Below, one piece after another: positions 40,095 to 50,871 of a stretch of DNA of 64,000 nt (positions are counted from its first letter, which is position 1; the number at the start of each line of letters is the position of its first letter). Where the stretch lies: positions 744,001-808,000 of the forward strand of contig BTPP01000006.1 in NCBI GenBank assembly GCA_037102815.1. Reading direction: 5' to 3'. The notes beneath the pieces were generated by a model. That model did not search any database. It was not told the origin of the DNA and was given only the letters and a program-made list of their open reading frames with translations. Source of the DNA: Neurospora intermedia. Its lineage: Eukaryota; Ascomycota; Sordariomycetes; Sordariales; Sordariaceae. A program made the translations under genes and the position numbers.

Positions 40095-41408
40095 ATAAAG
40101 AAAACGATCCATGACATCGATACTGTACAGCACAATAACTACCATGCGAACCCCCTTAACTGGGAGACACAACGAATATGTTATAGACAGAGCATATTGG
40201 GGTTCGCCTACTTCACAATGGCATGGTATTTCGGATGTCCAGTTTCCTTATGTTCTAAGGCGGGAGACGCGACACATCACAAATGCTCTTGAGGGATCAT
40301 CGCCCATCGATTCTGGCTTTGATTCACGAAAATGGTGCTCCAGCCTTTTCTCATGTTTCAAGATAAGATACGAGACATACTGTGTGTAAGTCGGAGTATA
40401 ACCACATTGGTAGCCTGACTATCGGGGTAAAGCCCTTGGGCGAGACTGATCTTCCTCGGGTCACCCAGCTACCAGGATGATTATGCCCGTCATATATCGT
40501 GACACATACTATCCTCTCCGTGCACCCTTAGGTACTTCCAGTGTAGTTTGGTCAACATGCGCAGCAGGAACTGTTACAATCTGCCTGAAAGTTACAAACA
40601 GCAACACATACAGGAAAGGCTTTTCATCGAAGCCATACAGCAGGATTAGCTTGGCCTTCTTGCTGACCGGTACATGTGAGTGGTATATGTGACATTTTGC
40701 ATACAACGCATAGTACTGTTTGATCTTGTGTGCGCTCCATGACTTGTTTGCTGAAGTGCTGATGCTATTTTTCTGTTAACGACATTGTAGGTAATGCTGT
40801 TTGTTGACCGCCGAGATTGCATCCTTGAGAGATGGAAGACGTTCAGGTGGTGAATGACGCAAACAAGAATTCACGGTATATCATTTCTCTTCCGTCCTCG
40901 TTCAAGCACAATGGAGGTATGATGATCCTAATATTCTGCATCAGAGTCCAATTCAGTCCAACGTCTCTGCTTGCTTTCCAAACACGTGCCGCTGCGCAGT
41001 CTGATGAGACCAAACATCGCCCTTCTCGCCTTTCACTCAATCCAAATATACCACAACCTGGAACATCACTGAATTGCTGATCCTCCGCCATGATGGAAAG
41101 CCCAAAAACGCCCAAAAGAGATATAGAAACGTAGAAACAAGAAAGCAAACCCAAGTCCATGCATGCCATCGTTAGAAAAGAAGACGCCGAGATAAAAAGA
41201 ACGGGGGAAGATAGCGCAAGAAAAGTCGTAAAAAGCCCAATGAACGTAGCAACCCTGGTTTGCCTAAGTAGGGCTAGTACGCCCATGTGGCTTATGCTGT
41301 GGTCCTCTTCATATGCTTGTGCACGCGGGTGCATTCAGGAGCTCAGAAGGAGTCGTCATCGTAGATCGCCTGTTGTAACCTCGCTGCTTAGGTATATCCA
41401 CTTTTTCT

Positions 41409-42867
41409 TTACTCGATCATCTTTACGTAGTTGCTGGGAAATGTGCCATGTCTTGTGCCGATCATGCCAGTCCTAAGAAACACGTTAGTACGATAATGCC
41501 AATGTCATTAATATGCCACGATGTGTACTCACCACCAGTCATTGTCGCTGTCGGTCTTTTTGAGGATAGTGATGATCTCGCCCTTTTGGAAGCCCAAGTC
41601 TCCAGGTTGGTCCGCATTGAACGTGTAAAGTGCGACGGCCTCGTTCTTCTTCATCAAGGCTTGTTTGCTCGCGTAATTCGGCTTCGGTGCAGCCGGCCGC
41701 CCCGGGCCAGCCTTCTTGTCAGCAGCCGCCTGCTGGGCCGCTGCCGCGCCGTAACCACCGCCGAATCCACCTCCATTGGTGTCATTCCGGCCGTACTGTA
41801 CGGATGCCCTGTTATTCGAGAAGCCACGAGGCTGCTGGTCGTACACATCATCCTGCCACGTGGAAGCGCGCTTGGGTCGGCCAAACTCGTCGTGTGCTTG
41901 TCCTCCCGATCCACCCGATGCCCCATAACCGGAATCGCGAGTTTGGCCCTCGCCGTAGGCATTCCCTGTCCTGTCGCCCCATACCACGCTGTCATGAGTG
42001 TTGTCGTAGACGGGCTGGTCGTTATACATCCGGTCATCGAAAGACCCAGAGGACATGCCGGCAAAGATCCGTGAGTTGAGAATGCTGAGGAGAGGAGCGG
42101 CTTGCGGCGGGGGGCGCTCGGCTCCCGAAAGGAGCTCCTTGGCGGAAACCTGACGACCATAGAGCTTTGCATTGGCGTCTTTTCGCTCGATTATCATAGA
42201 ACCTTCGAGAGACACGCCAGCAAACAAGCCCTTGGTCTTGGAATAACTGAAGATGCCCGCTACGCTTCTCAGCGAAGCGGCTCCGGCGGCCTCGGCATTT
42301 CTACCGACAGGCCCGGCCGCGACCGAAACGTTACCACCAAGTGTAAGTGACCCAGCCTGGGCGAAAGTTTTTACGGCGCTCGCGTCGTTGAGAATGAAAA
42401 CGAAATCTGTAAGCTCGAAACCGATCTGACCGCCGAAGCCGGCACCACCCGTAGCAATGGCGGTGGGTGCAGACCAGCTGCCGTCGGGGAGGCGGGCGAC
42501 TACCAGACCGCTACCGAAACGGGCAGATCCGAGGAAACCAGCTTTGATGACGGTGAGTATAGCAAGACCCTAGGAGAACGTTAACCACCTGGTCGCTTTC
42601 GTTGAGGTTGCAGATGCTGTTTCGTACCTTGGCATTCGCGAGCACAGATGGCGGGATCACCTTGTCGGGACCAAAGGCTTGTTTGGGCTCGATGAAGGAG
42701 GCGAGGATTTTACCGCACTTCTTACATTCCGCTGGCCACAGACGTGTTAGGTTGTCGGATTCGGCGAAGCGAAGGGGAGTTGCGGGGTCGGGCTCTGGAC
42801 AGCACGGGAACCCCGGGGACACAAACTTACACGAAAGTGACGACGGAAGAGGGTTGTTGATACCCAT
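41409..42867 (-). CDS. Ysc84/Lsb3-type SYLF and SH3 domain protein
   Basis: Actin-binding, PIP-binding protein of cortical actin patches that acts in endocytosis with Las17/WASP. Four exons: 42867-42831, 42731-42628, 42569-41533 and 41472-41409, with introns of 99, 58 and 60 nt and GT-AG sites, give 413 aa. The N-terminal half is the SYLF (DUF500) domain: MGINNPLPSSL, ILASFIEPKQAFGPDKVIPPSVLANAKGLAILTVIKAGFLGSARFGSG, LTLGGNVSVAAGPVGR and SKTKGLFAGVSLEGSMIIER. It is strongly similar to yeast Ysc84 as I remember it. A Gly/Gln/Asp-rich linker follows, then a C-terminal SH3 domain (AVALYTFNADQPGDLGFQKGEIITILKK ... NDWW / GMIGTRHGTFPSNYVKMIE), whose last exon is split exactly at the WW pair. It is divergent from the Sft1-like gene across a region invaded by a RIP-mutated element. 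Confidence 0.96.
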
Positions 42868-43575
42868 CTTGAAGTGTCGAAGCGGAACTCCCTATAGCGG
42901 ACTGGCGCGGGTCTTGAAGGGCGAGGGCGTGTAGAGCGGCTGCGGAGAGAATGCCGTGGAAATGCGACAGCGACAGCGAAATATTAGAAAGAAAGAAAGA
43001 GATGGAGTTCGTCAGTCAATTCTCGGGACACTGGCCGATCAATGCCTGCAGGCACACTGGCAGGCAACCAAGTAAGCAGATCAGCCCAGTCAATTTCTTG
43101 TGTAAATGCGAGGTTGGTACCTGGGCGTCCCCACAACGGCGGTTTGTCAAGATGCTGGGGAGATCCTTGGGGTCACTTGTTGTTCGTGATGAACGATCTT
43201 GTTCCCGGAGGATAAGCTTTTGGTCCTGCTCTTTTGTTGGTGTAGTTTTCCGTTTGAGAGTCTTTTTATTTTTTTCTTTCCCCTTCTTCACATATCGGAG
43301 TAACTGATGAGCGAGGCTAAACAGTGGCATGGAATTCATCACATCACAGCCAACATTGGATCCGATGTGGCGGGTCAAAGGGAGGTACTTGGAAATGGAA
43401 GCTGGAGCTCGTGCCGCGCGTCATGTGAGAACTGTAGCACTTGGACCCTCGATCACTGGAACCGCTGGGATGGGCTTTGGGCAAGCACTGCCGTGGGCTG
43501 TGCAGTAGTGTACACTACTGTCCGGGTACCTCTACTTTACTCCGTCCCTGCGCCCTGCGCCTTCCGTCACTTTGA
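42868..43575. promoter_or_regulatory. 5' flank of the Ysc84 gene
   Basis: About 700 bases between the Ysc84 start and the left inverted repeat of the RIP relic, containing the promoter and leader. It includes an 18-bp perfect palindrome at 43503-43520. Confidence 0.5.
43503..43520. repeat. 18-bp perfect palindrome
   Basis: CAGTAGTGTACACTACTG is its own reverse complement and contains both orientations of the window-wide octamer GTACACTA. It lies 55 bases outside the left end of the RIP relic and 636 bases upstream of the Ysc84 start. It could be a dimeric transcription-factor site. Confidence 0.85.
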
Positions 43576-43611
43576 ATCTCTTTAACCGTGTTTTGCGCCA
43601 TTTTTTTCCCG
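43576..43611 (+). repeat. left terminal inverted repeat
   Basis: Thirty-six bases identical to the reverse complement of 45999-46034. It contains TTAA at 43582-43585. Confidence 0.95.
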
Positions 43612-45998
43612 ACAGGGGTAACTGACCAGTCGGATCTTCTCCCAGCCAAAAATCCACTATTTCGTGACATCTAGTTACTTAGCAAATACCACCAAAATCA
43701 AATGCTAGAATAATATGGCCATTTTTCTAAGGGAATTAAACCAAATCTCATAGAAACAGTATAGAATTGAAGCTATTTACTAATCGTCTAGAATATCGTC
43801 CTCAAAATAAATATCCCAATTTAAATAATCTACCCAGCACTACTTATTCTTCCTACAAATGGGGATTTTATACTGCCCATACCTATATATTGTACGTATA
43901 TAGAGTAACTCGCTAGACTTAGGAATAGTATTATTACTAGTCTAGTAGCTCCTTATTTTTTTAATAGTAATATAAACGTACATTTTACACTATAGCGGCT
44001 TACTCGCCCGTACCTAATAGTACTCCCTATTATCCCTTCTAATAAGATATTTAGTATTTTACTCTTTAGTTTTATGCTGGCGATAGAATATAGTTTTAGT
44101 ATTAAAGGTATACTAAAGTTCGTTAATTAACTATATATAGAAGTTTCGGTATTAAGAATTGGGCGTAGATTTGAAAAAGACTCCGTAATTTCTAATTCGC
44201 CAAATTAGGAATATATTAGTAATAATAACTTCAAAATAAAAGTTATAGAACAATATTATCTATAGGCCCCTTCGATAGTAATATTTATATATATTATTGG
44301 TATATAATTAATTACCGATATTAATACTATTTATATACGTATTGTATACCTAAATAATCTTAGGGACTTTAATTATTATAATACTTAAATTACTAAAAAT
44401 ATCCTTTATTATACCCTTCTTAGTCGGGCGCCGCCGCTTAATTTCCTTAGTTCCTATACTAGTACTATAGGGATTAAACTACGTAGAAAGAAAATTAATA
44501 ATTTAACGATCTTTTACCGCCCAAAATACTATACTATTATTAACCTTCCGGTAAATATATCTATATAAAATCTTCTTTTTCGTAGTATCTATCTCTTTAA
44601 GGTTAGTAAACTCCTTAGGTATACGATTTTTACGTACTATACTAGTAATAATAGTATTATAAATTCGAAGGTAGTAGGCGAAGTTAGTAGTAACAAAGAG
44701 ATTATTGTAAAAGACGTAGTAGATTAACGAGGGTAGGGGAGGAGGGAGTATAATAATAAAGTGCGCTACGAAAATTTAAATATCCTTAAATTTAGCCTAC
44801 TTATATAATTATTAAATATTATTTACTAGTAATTTTATATAGGGGTAATATAGGACTCATATAGCGGCTAAAATTAATAACCCCTTTATTATTATTATAA
44901 AATAACTAGCGGTAGAAATACCTACTAAAAACGGCCACCTATATTTTAATCCTAGTATTAATAGGCTTACTAGGGATAATTACTATAATCGTACTCCTCC
45001 TAGTATAATATACTACCTTCTCGTTAATAGTAATATTTTAAAGCGGTTTACAAATCTCGCAGTAGAGCCTTATAATATACTTATTAAACGTATATATCCT
45101 CTCTTATAGTATTATTAAACTACTATAGCTATTAAAATTCTAATAATAGAAGTAACGTATTAATATCTCGAACTTAAAGAATAATATCCACTTTGTAATA
45201 GGGTATAATAAATTACCGGGCTTTTCCTTCTAATATACTATTAAATTCGGCTCAATATAGAGACTAATATAAAAGATAATCGCTATTATTACGTAAAGTT
45301 CGTCGGTATAGTAAAGGACCTAACGTTTATTGTAGGAGTTAGGATTTCAACCGCCGCCCTATAGTATAACGCGCCTTTAATTAATCTATATCGCCTATTT
45401 TTCGACGGTATCGCGGGGGAAGAATTATAAAAAGAGTAAGAATATTGTAGAGGGATTATAATAGATTTAGAAAGTAAAGTAATCGCCTTATAATAGTTTA
45501 AATACCGGTAATAGATTACTATTTATTATATAAGGTTCGCGCTATCGTAAGTATAAGGGTTCGTACGGTACATTATTTCCCTAATCTATACGTTCAAATT
45601 AAAAGAATTTCGACCGTTAGAAAGGAAGGATTTTCACCGATTAATATAGAATCGAATTTATTAGCGGGACTAGGGAATTGGGGGGGGAAGCTATTAATAG
45701 GGACCTCCTTAGTATAGTAGGGAGCAATAGTATAATTAAAGCGCTAATATTCTTCTTGAACGTCCTTAAAATTAATAAAACTATCCCTCTCCTCCTCTTA
45801 AGAGGGTTATAAATCCGGGTTATTTATAGTTACGATAGTGGCGCTGCGCGGGGATAATGCAAGTAAGACAAAGAGATACTAAGTAATTAGGATTTAATTG
45901 ATTTTATATAGTGAAATCTCTGCTTCTCCGGGTATATAATATTAATACGGGAGGGTTGTATAGGGTAGCCTTGGCGTACTATAAAAGTATTTGTGGGC

Positions 45999-46034
45999 CG
46001 GGAAAAAAATGGCGCAAAACACGGTTAAAGAGAT
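45999..46034 (-). repeat. right terminal inverted repeat
   Basis: Thirty-six bases matching the left repeat in inverted orientation without mismatch. It contains TTAA at 46025-46028. Confidence 0.95.
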
Positions 46035-46664
46035 ACCCGGGCCTTGTCCAGCGGGCAGAGCAGAGCGGGCGTTCATCGTTAGGTGACTGCCCGACTGACG
46101 GGACCCAAAGTTGCAGTGGCCCGACCACGAGCACAATGAAATGGCTCCAGCAGGCTCCGCTCCCCCCGAAAAGGACCCCGCATTGACCATGCAAGTGCTT
46201 TACGCGCAGCCACACGTAAATGGCCGAAACTGACATCATTCGCGACTAGGAGGCCGTAGCTGTGGCTGGTGTATGCATCAACAAGCTGCAGTGAGCCGGC
46301 CGCCCCCATCGTGATGGATGCATGATCCCGGTGTCCTTTCGTTGTGACCCTGAACTGAGTGCATCTGGAACCTGCTGCAACCTACCCCCTTTCGACATCC
46401 CCATAGCACTTGGCAATAGGAACACCACGGCTTCACTCCGAACAACGGACGCTGCAAGACTCTCACTGAAGCCGACCTCCGCGCGCGCGACAAATTAACA
46501 CGTTATAACATATACGAAAATACGAAATTCGGGCCATATCAGCGAGTTCCAATTAACCCGATACTCAAAACTGACGAGTGAACCTCCTACACGGCCGCTG
46601 AGCGGGTCGCAACATACGACTACGACTACAACACAACCCCCCCATTACCATTACCATTATCAAA
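46035..46664. promoter_or_regulatory. 5' flank of the Sft1-like gene
   Basis: 630 bases between the right inverted repeat and the start codon. The base composition returns abruptly to normal. The last 60 bases before the ATG are an A/C-rich leader. Confidence 0.5.
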
Positions 46665-47030
46665 ATGTCCGCAAACTACGAGCGCGAGCGCCAAAACAAT
46701 GCGCGCCTCGACGAGCTAGCCTCCAAGGTTTCTGCCCTTCGAGGTGTAACGATTGACATTTACGACCAGGCGCGCAACCACGAAGTTATTGACCAAACGG
46801 TACGGTTCCTTTGATTTTATTACTCTGCACAAAATAATCAACTAACAAGTCCCACCAACAACAAACAGACCGATACCTTCTCCTCCATGGGCTCTCAACT
46901 CAAAGGCTCCGCCACCCGTCTAGGCCGCATGGCCGCATCGGGGAACAAGGTCGCCATTCTCAAGCTCTCGGGTATACTTATTGGGAGCTTCCTGGTCATT
47001 TACTATCTTTATCGACTTTTTGTTGGTTAA
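46665..47030 (+). CDS. Golgi Qc-SNARE, Sft1/Bet1 type
   Basis: Small tail-anchored SNARE for ER-Golgi or intra-Golgi vesicle fusion. Two exons, 46665-46799 and 46869-47030, separated by a 69-nt intron (GTACGG to AAACAG), give 98 aa, the usual size. Residues about 10-72 form a single SNARE helix (ARLDELASKVSALRGVTIDIYDQ, then DTFSSMGSQLKGSATRLGRMAASG), and residues about 76-96 a C-terminal membrane anchor (LSGILIGSFLVIYYLYRLF). The NN-R-LDELASK start and the YYLYRLF end resemble yeast Sft1 more than Bet1 as I recall them, but the two are hard to separate without alignment. The intron falls just before the zero-layer region, as is common for short fungal SNARE genes. Confidence 0.88.
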
Positions 47031-48166
47031 ATGATTCGTAAAATCACGACGTGTGAGAGGGCTAAACTCGTATGAATATTGGGTTTATTGGGTCTATTGA
47101 ACTTCGACATGCGGATACAGGCCCGGCAGCGAAAAGAAGGGAGGTTCTCTTCATCGGGTTCACTCCAACAACACAGGGCGAAGGATGTAGAGGGCGGAAC
47201 GGTTCGATTAACGACAAATATCAGGAATGATTAGACGGATGCGTGCGAAGCCGGACATCAAGACAGGATGGAGTTTGTCCGGATAGCTTGTTGGATGTTC
47301 GAGTTCTGGTACAGGCGATGTGCAGTCCGCTTGCTCCCAGAAAAGCCGCTACTAGTATTGCGCAGAGGAGGTGCAATGTAGGGTGGGGCAATGGATGGGA
47401 GGGCAGCAGGTCACGCAGGACCGTAGGTCTGTGTTTTGGTGGATTCTGAACGAAGTGTGGATTTTGGTTTACAGACTGGGCTTAATGTTTTGTCTCGACA
47501 ACAGGCGGGTAGATGCAAAGGCATAGCAATGGCGTTGACGGTTCGGTTTTGTTTGTTTATTTGGGATCTGGTTACTGCGTACCTCACGTTGTCATTGATA
47601 CGTCGTGACGTATAAGCCAGACATCGACATTTCACAGTCCCATCCTTCATTTTCATTTTCAAACTTCAAGGACATCGAAAGCACATTAATGAGGGCAACA
47701 CGCACCTTACGAAAGATAGGAGGATCCTATATGAAAGTGCATTACTTTTGCCCTACCAACGAACAATAACCTGTTGTCTATAATGTAAATATGCCAAAAC
47801 AAAACATGACTTGCTGTTATAAGCATGACTGCGTTGTTCATCATTCCCCTATTTGTCTTGCATAAACCATCATTTGCCTAGCTCTGAACTAGATCAGACT
47901 CCCACAGCATTACTATGACATGGTGTTCGTGGACAGCATCCCCTTTCCAGTCAGGTGGTATAGAAGAAAAAAAACAAGTTCGGACGCTTGATGGGTCTGG
48001 TTTGGTGTAAGCTTGTCCGAGCTATTTCTCACATCACCTGCCGGTTGATTATATATTTACATGGTCGGCATCAGGCGTGATGACAACAGCAAAAGTCCCA
48101 GTACACTGCACTCAGTTACCTCTGAACCCCATGTGGGAGATCCCTGAATTGCCGTTCTAAGGTTTC
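47031..48166. other. intergenic between convergent genes
   Basis: 3' flanks of the SNARE (+) and ArfGAP (-) genes. No other feature seen. Confidence 0.6.
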
Positions 48167-49987
48167 TTATTGCCAGACGTTTGAGAACAGGTCGTCACTG
48201 CCACCAAACCCGGTAGCCGGCTTGGATCCGCTCGGAGCAGCTGGTGTGGTAGTGCTGCTCATCCAGCCCCCAAACTCTTCGTCGGCCGCCACCTTTGGTG
48301 CTGGCGCAAAGCCGCCCGAAGCGCTGGGGACGATAGGTTGGCTTGCGAAGGAGCCGCCGGTAGTGGAGGAGGTGGTGGTGCTGTTGCCCCATCCAAAATC
48401 GTTAGAAAGAGGGATAGAGGTAACAGGTGCTGGCTTGGGCGGTTCAGGAGCCGCAGGCTTGGGGGGCTCAGGGGCGGAGGCCCACTCGTTGGAACCCCAT
48501 ACACCTGCATCTGACCAGGCGTTAGACGTCGCAATAGAGGCAAGAGGGTTTGGTGTTGTTGAAGTAGCAGCTGCAGGGGCCGGCGTGGTTGCGGCGGGCT
48601 TGGAAAGGTTGAATGCAGAGCTGAAGTCAGATGAAGGCTTCGGGGCGGCGGCCGAGGGAGGAGCGGTAGTAGTAGTAGTAGCTGTTGTGGAAAAGTCAAA
48701 CAGGTCGCCGATGGCGGAGGAAGCGGGCGCGGGCTTAGAGGCTGGCGCAGGAGAAGGGGTTGATGAGAAACTCAGTGGGCTGCTGATGGACTGCTTGGAT
48801 TGGTGGGAGGATGTGGCGGGCTTGGAATCGAAGAAGCTGCCACCGCTTAGGCCGGAAAAGGCATTGTTGCTAGTCTGGGACGAGGGTCGGGGAGATCCAA
48901 AGCTACCGAGGCTAGCAAAGGCATCGGTTTGGGCGGGCTTGGGGGAGGGTTGACTGTTGAAACTGAGGCTATTGAAAGCATCATTAAGCCCACTAAAGGC
49001 ATTTTGGGTCTGGGACATGCTCGGGGAGGACATGCCGCTCATTCCGCTAAAGGACCCTGAGTGAGAGTGTGAGGGCGCGGCTTGCTGTTGTGGACGAGGT
49101 GCACTGGCATAAAGAGAGAGGATAGACTGCTTGAGATCGGGACGCGACTGGTTGGTACCACCCGAAGTACCCGTCGTGCTAGCGGGCCTTGGGGGCGCTG
49201 CAGTTTCCGTGCCGAAGAAATCCAGTCCCAAAAGCGAAGCATTTGAACTCGTAGCCTTGGGCGGGGCAGGCTCAGCCTTCGGGGGCACCTTTGACGCTGT
49301 CGGTCCGGTGGTGCTGGCTCTAAGCGGAATCGGGTCGGCACCAATAAGGTCGGGTACGGGAGCCGGGGCCGGAATAGGGGCGGGGACAGATCGTGAGGCC
49401 GCAGTCGGAGTGCTGGACTGGCTACGAAGAGATCCGTTTCTCTCCAGAGTCTGCTTCTCCTTCACCACACTCAGCGGGACATCATCGTCACCCTCAGCAT
49501 CTAGTGTCGAGGGATCTGGCATCGGGCCATCCATTACCCATCTCTTGAGCTCGTATTTGGTGCGAATAAAGTTCTCGATTTTCGATTCGGAGGGGACGTG
49601 GCCCTGAGCCAGCTTGGCCTCCCAGTACTTGTTGGCGCGAGCATTTCCCCAGTTTAAGACACTTTGTAGCTGCTCGTCGGTCCAAGCATCGAGGTCGACG
49701 GACTTGACACGGCTGATGTGTGTACCCATTCCACGGTGAATGCCCGAGCAGCGGATGCAGATAAAGACGCCGAGGTTCCAGCTGGCCCATCGTGGATCTG
49801 TGTGTATGCGACATGATCAATAACCAGGCCTGGTAATGACCGACGGTCGGATTCCCAGCAGAAACTTACGCTTGTTGCGCTTGCAGTCAGCGCACACCTT
49901 GTTGGCCTCGAGTTTCAGGAGCGACTTGATCGTCTGCTGGTTTTTGGCTGCCCGTTCGGCAGCGGGGTTCGGCGGGCGTCGAGACAT
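48167..49987 (-). CDS. ArfGAP domain protein (SMAP/Age2 type)
   Basis: GTPase-activating protein for Arf, acting in Golgi/endosome vesicle budding. Two exons, 49987-49870 and 49797-48167, with a 72-nt intron (GTAAGT to CACAG), give 582 aa. The zinc finger is C32-x2-C35-x17-C53-x2-C56 (VCADCKRNKHPRWASWNLGVF), followed by the catalytic arginine R61 in CSGIHRGMG and the conserved tail THISRVKSVDLDAWTDEQ. The intron interrupts the zinc finger. After about residue 140 the protein is a long Ser/Pro/Ala/Thr-rich disordered tail with repeated short motifs (NAFSGL at several points, FNSL, DLFDF, DDLFSNVWQ), which look like adaptor or clathrin docking elements. The single N-terminal ArfGAP and this tail resemble SMAP1/2 and yeast Age2. 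The GC-rich tail creates long antisense open frames that are not genes. Confidence 0.93.
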
Positions 49988-50871
49988 GGCGATGTGTTCG
50001 CAATAAACGGTTGCTTTGCCGTGGGTTTCTGGATGGGAGAAGGAATCCGAGCCGGCTGGGATCGGAGGACAGGTTGCTGTCGAGTCGTTGGAATGTAGTC
50101 GGATTGGGTGAGCTGTTCAACGACCTACAGAAAAGAATGGCTGGCCCGGACTGGATATCAATGCAGAGACTCAGGAGTGTCCTCCACTGCAATGCGCCCA
50201 GGCCCCGTCAATGATGGCCGGGGACCGCCACTATCAAGGTCCAACAGGGGTCAGCTGGTGCCGTTTAAACAACACCGCCCTTTGATCGAGCGTTGCGTGT
50301 TAATGGCACACGAAGCAAGCCACTTGTGGCTTGAATAATACAAATAAGTATAGAGGTACTTTTGTATCTTGACAGATACTGTGTACATCATCCTCCCTTG
50401 AGTTTCATTATGGCTGTGGTAAGCAGCACTGCAGCGTTGCAGTCCCGCATGGAACAGTCTGGGCGCGTATTATAGACCTAGATACATACTTATCAGACAT
50501 CGGTAGTTATTCTACGGAGGCTTGTCGCCGTCTTATGAGCAAGAGTAATCGATGCCTTTGGATGTCGAAAGCCACAGCCATGAGCGACTTCAATGCTTTG
50601 TTTTTCCATACTGTGACGGGATCGAGTCTGTGACGCAAGACTCCGATCCCAACTTACAGCGAGAGGTTCCTAGTGTAATAACACTACGTACCCTGTCATT
50701 TCTGGGGCAACTTCAAGCAGAGAAATTCCTATTAGTTCTATTTCATTTGCATGTGATTTGTAATTGTAAACTTCTAAAGACAATTCCAAGGTGTGAATGT
50801 CAATGATTTGGTCATCGATAAGAACATACGAACACCTGAGGCTATCCAACATCCAGCAACAGTCGACCTTC
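49988..50871. promoter_or_regulatory. divergent promoter region, ArfGAP / MsrB
   Basis: 0.88 kb between start codons of genes running apart. No specific site can be named. Confidence 0.45.

Larger units (their letters stand above)
34635..41408. other. 6.8-kb gene-poor stretch with microsatellites
   Basis: No convincing gene. Several 90-160 codon open frames (for example 38767-39228 + and 40843-41334 -) lack domains. It contains G16 at 37173-37188, a CA repeat at about 39296-39321, a long GAAA repeat at 39984-40094 and one GTACACTA octamer at 38324-38331. The first 300 bases are the arrestin gene's 5' flank; the last few hundred are probably the 3' UTR of the Ysc84 gene. Confidence 0.55.
43576..46034. 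mobile_element. RIP-mutated DNA transposon relic with 36-bp terminal inverted repeats
   Basis: Perfect 36-bp inverted repeats lie at 43576-43611 and 45999-46034; the shared sequence begins ATCTCTTTAACCGTG and ends TTTTTTTCCCG. Between about 43680 and 45840 the DNA is extremely A+T-rich. TpA is very common and CpA/TpG almost missing, the mark of repeat-induced point mutation on both strands. No open frame of useful length survives, so the transposase class cannot be read. TTAA occurs at the same place in both ends (43582-43585 and 46025-46028). If TTAA is a target duplication, the element proper is 43586-46024 (2439 bp), a size and site preference like piggyBac, and the six outer bases would be a pre-existing palindromic target. 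Otherwise no target duplication is visible. The termini escaped RIP. It sits between two divergent promoters. Confidence 0.85.

Noticed and set aside
40843-41334. 163-codon minus-strand frame with hydrophobic stretches
   Set aside because: It lies directly downstream of the Ysc84 stop on the same strand, has no recognisable family and is most simply 3' UTR or flank.
43680-45840. Possible surviving transposase frame inside the A+T-rich block
   Set aside because: Mutation has saturated the block with stops in all frames, so no class can be read from protein sequence.
48222-48953. 243-codon + strand frame opposite the ArfGAP tail
   Set aside because: An antisense shadow of a low-complexity Ser/Pro/Ala tail.
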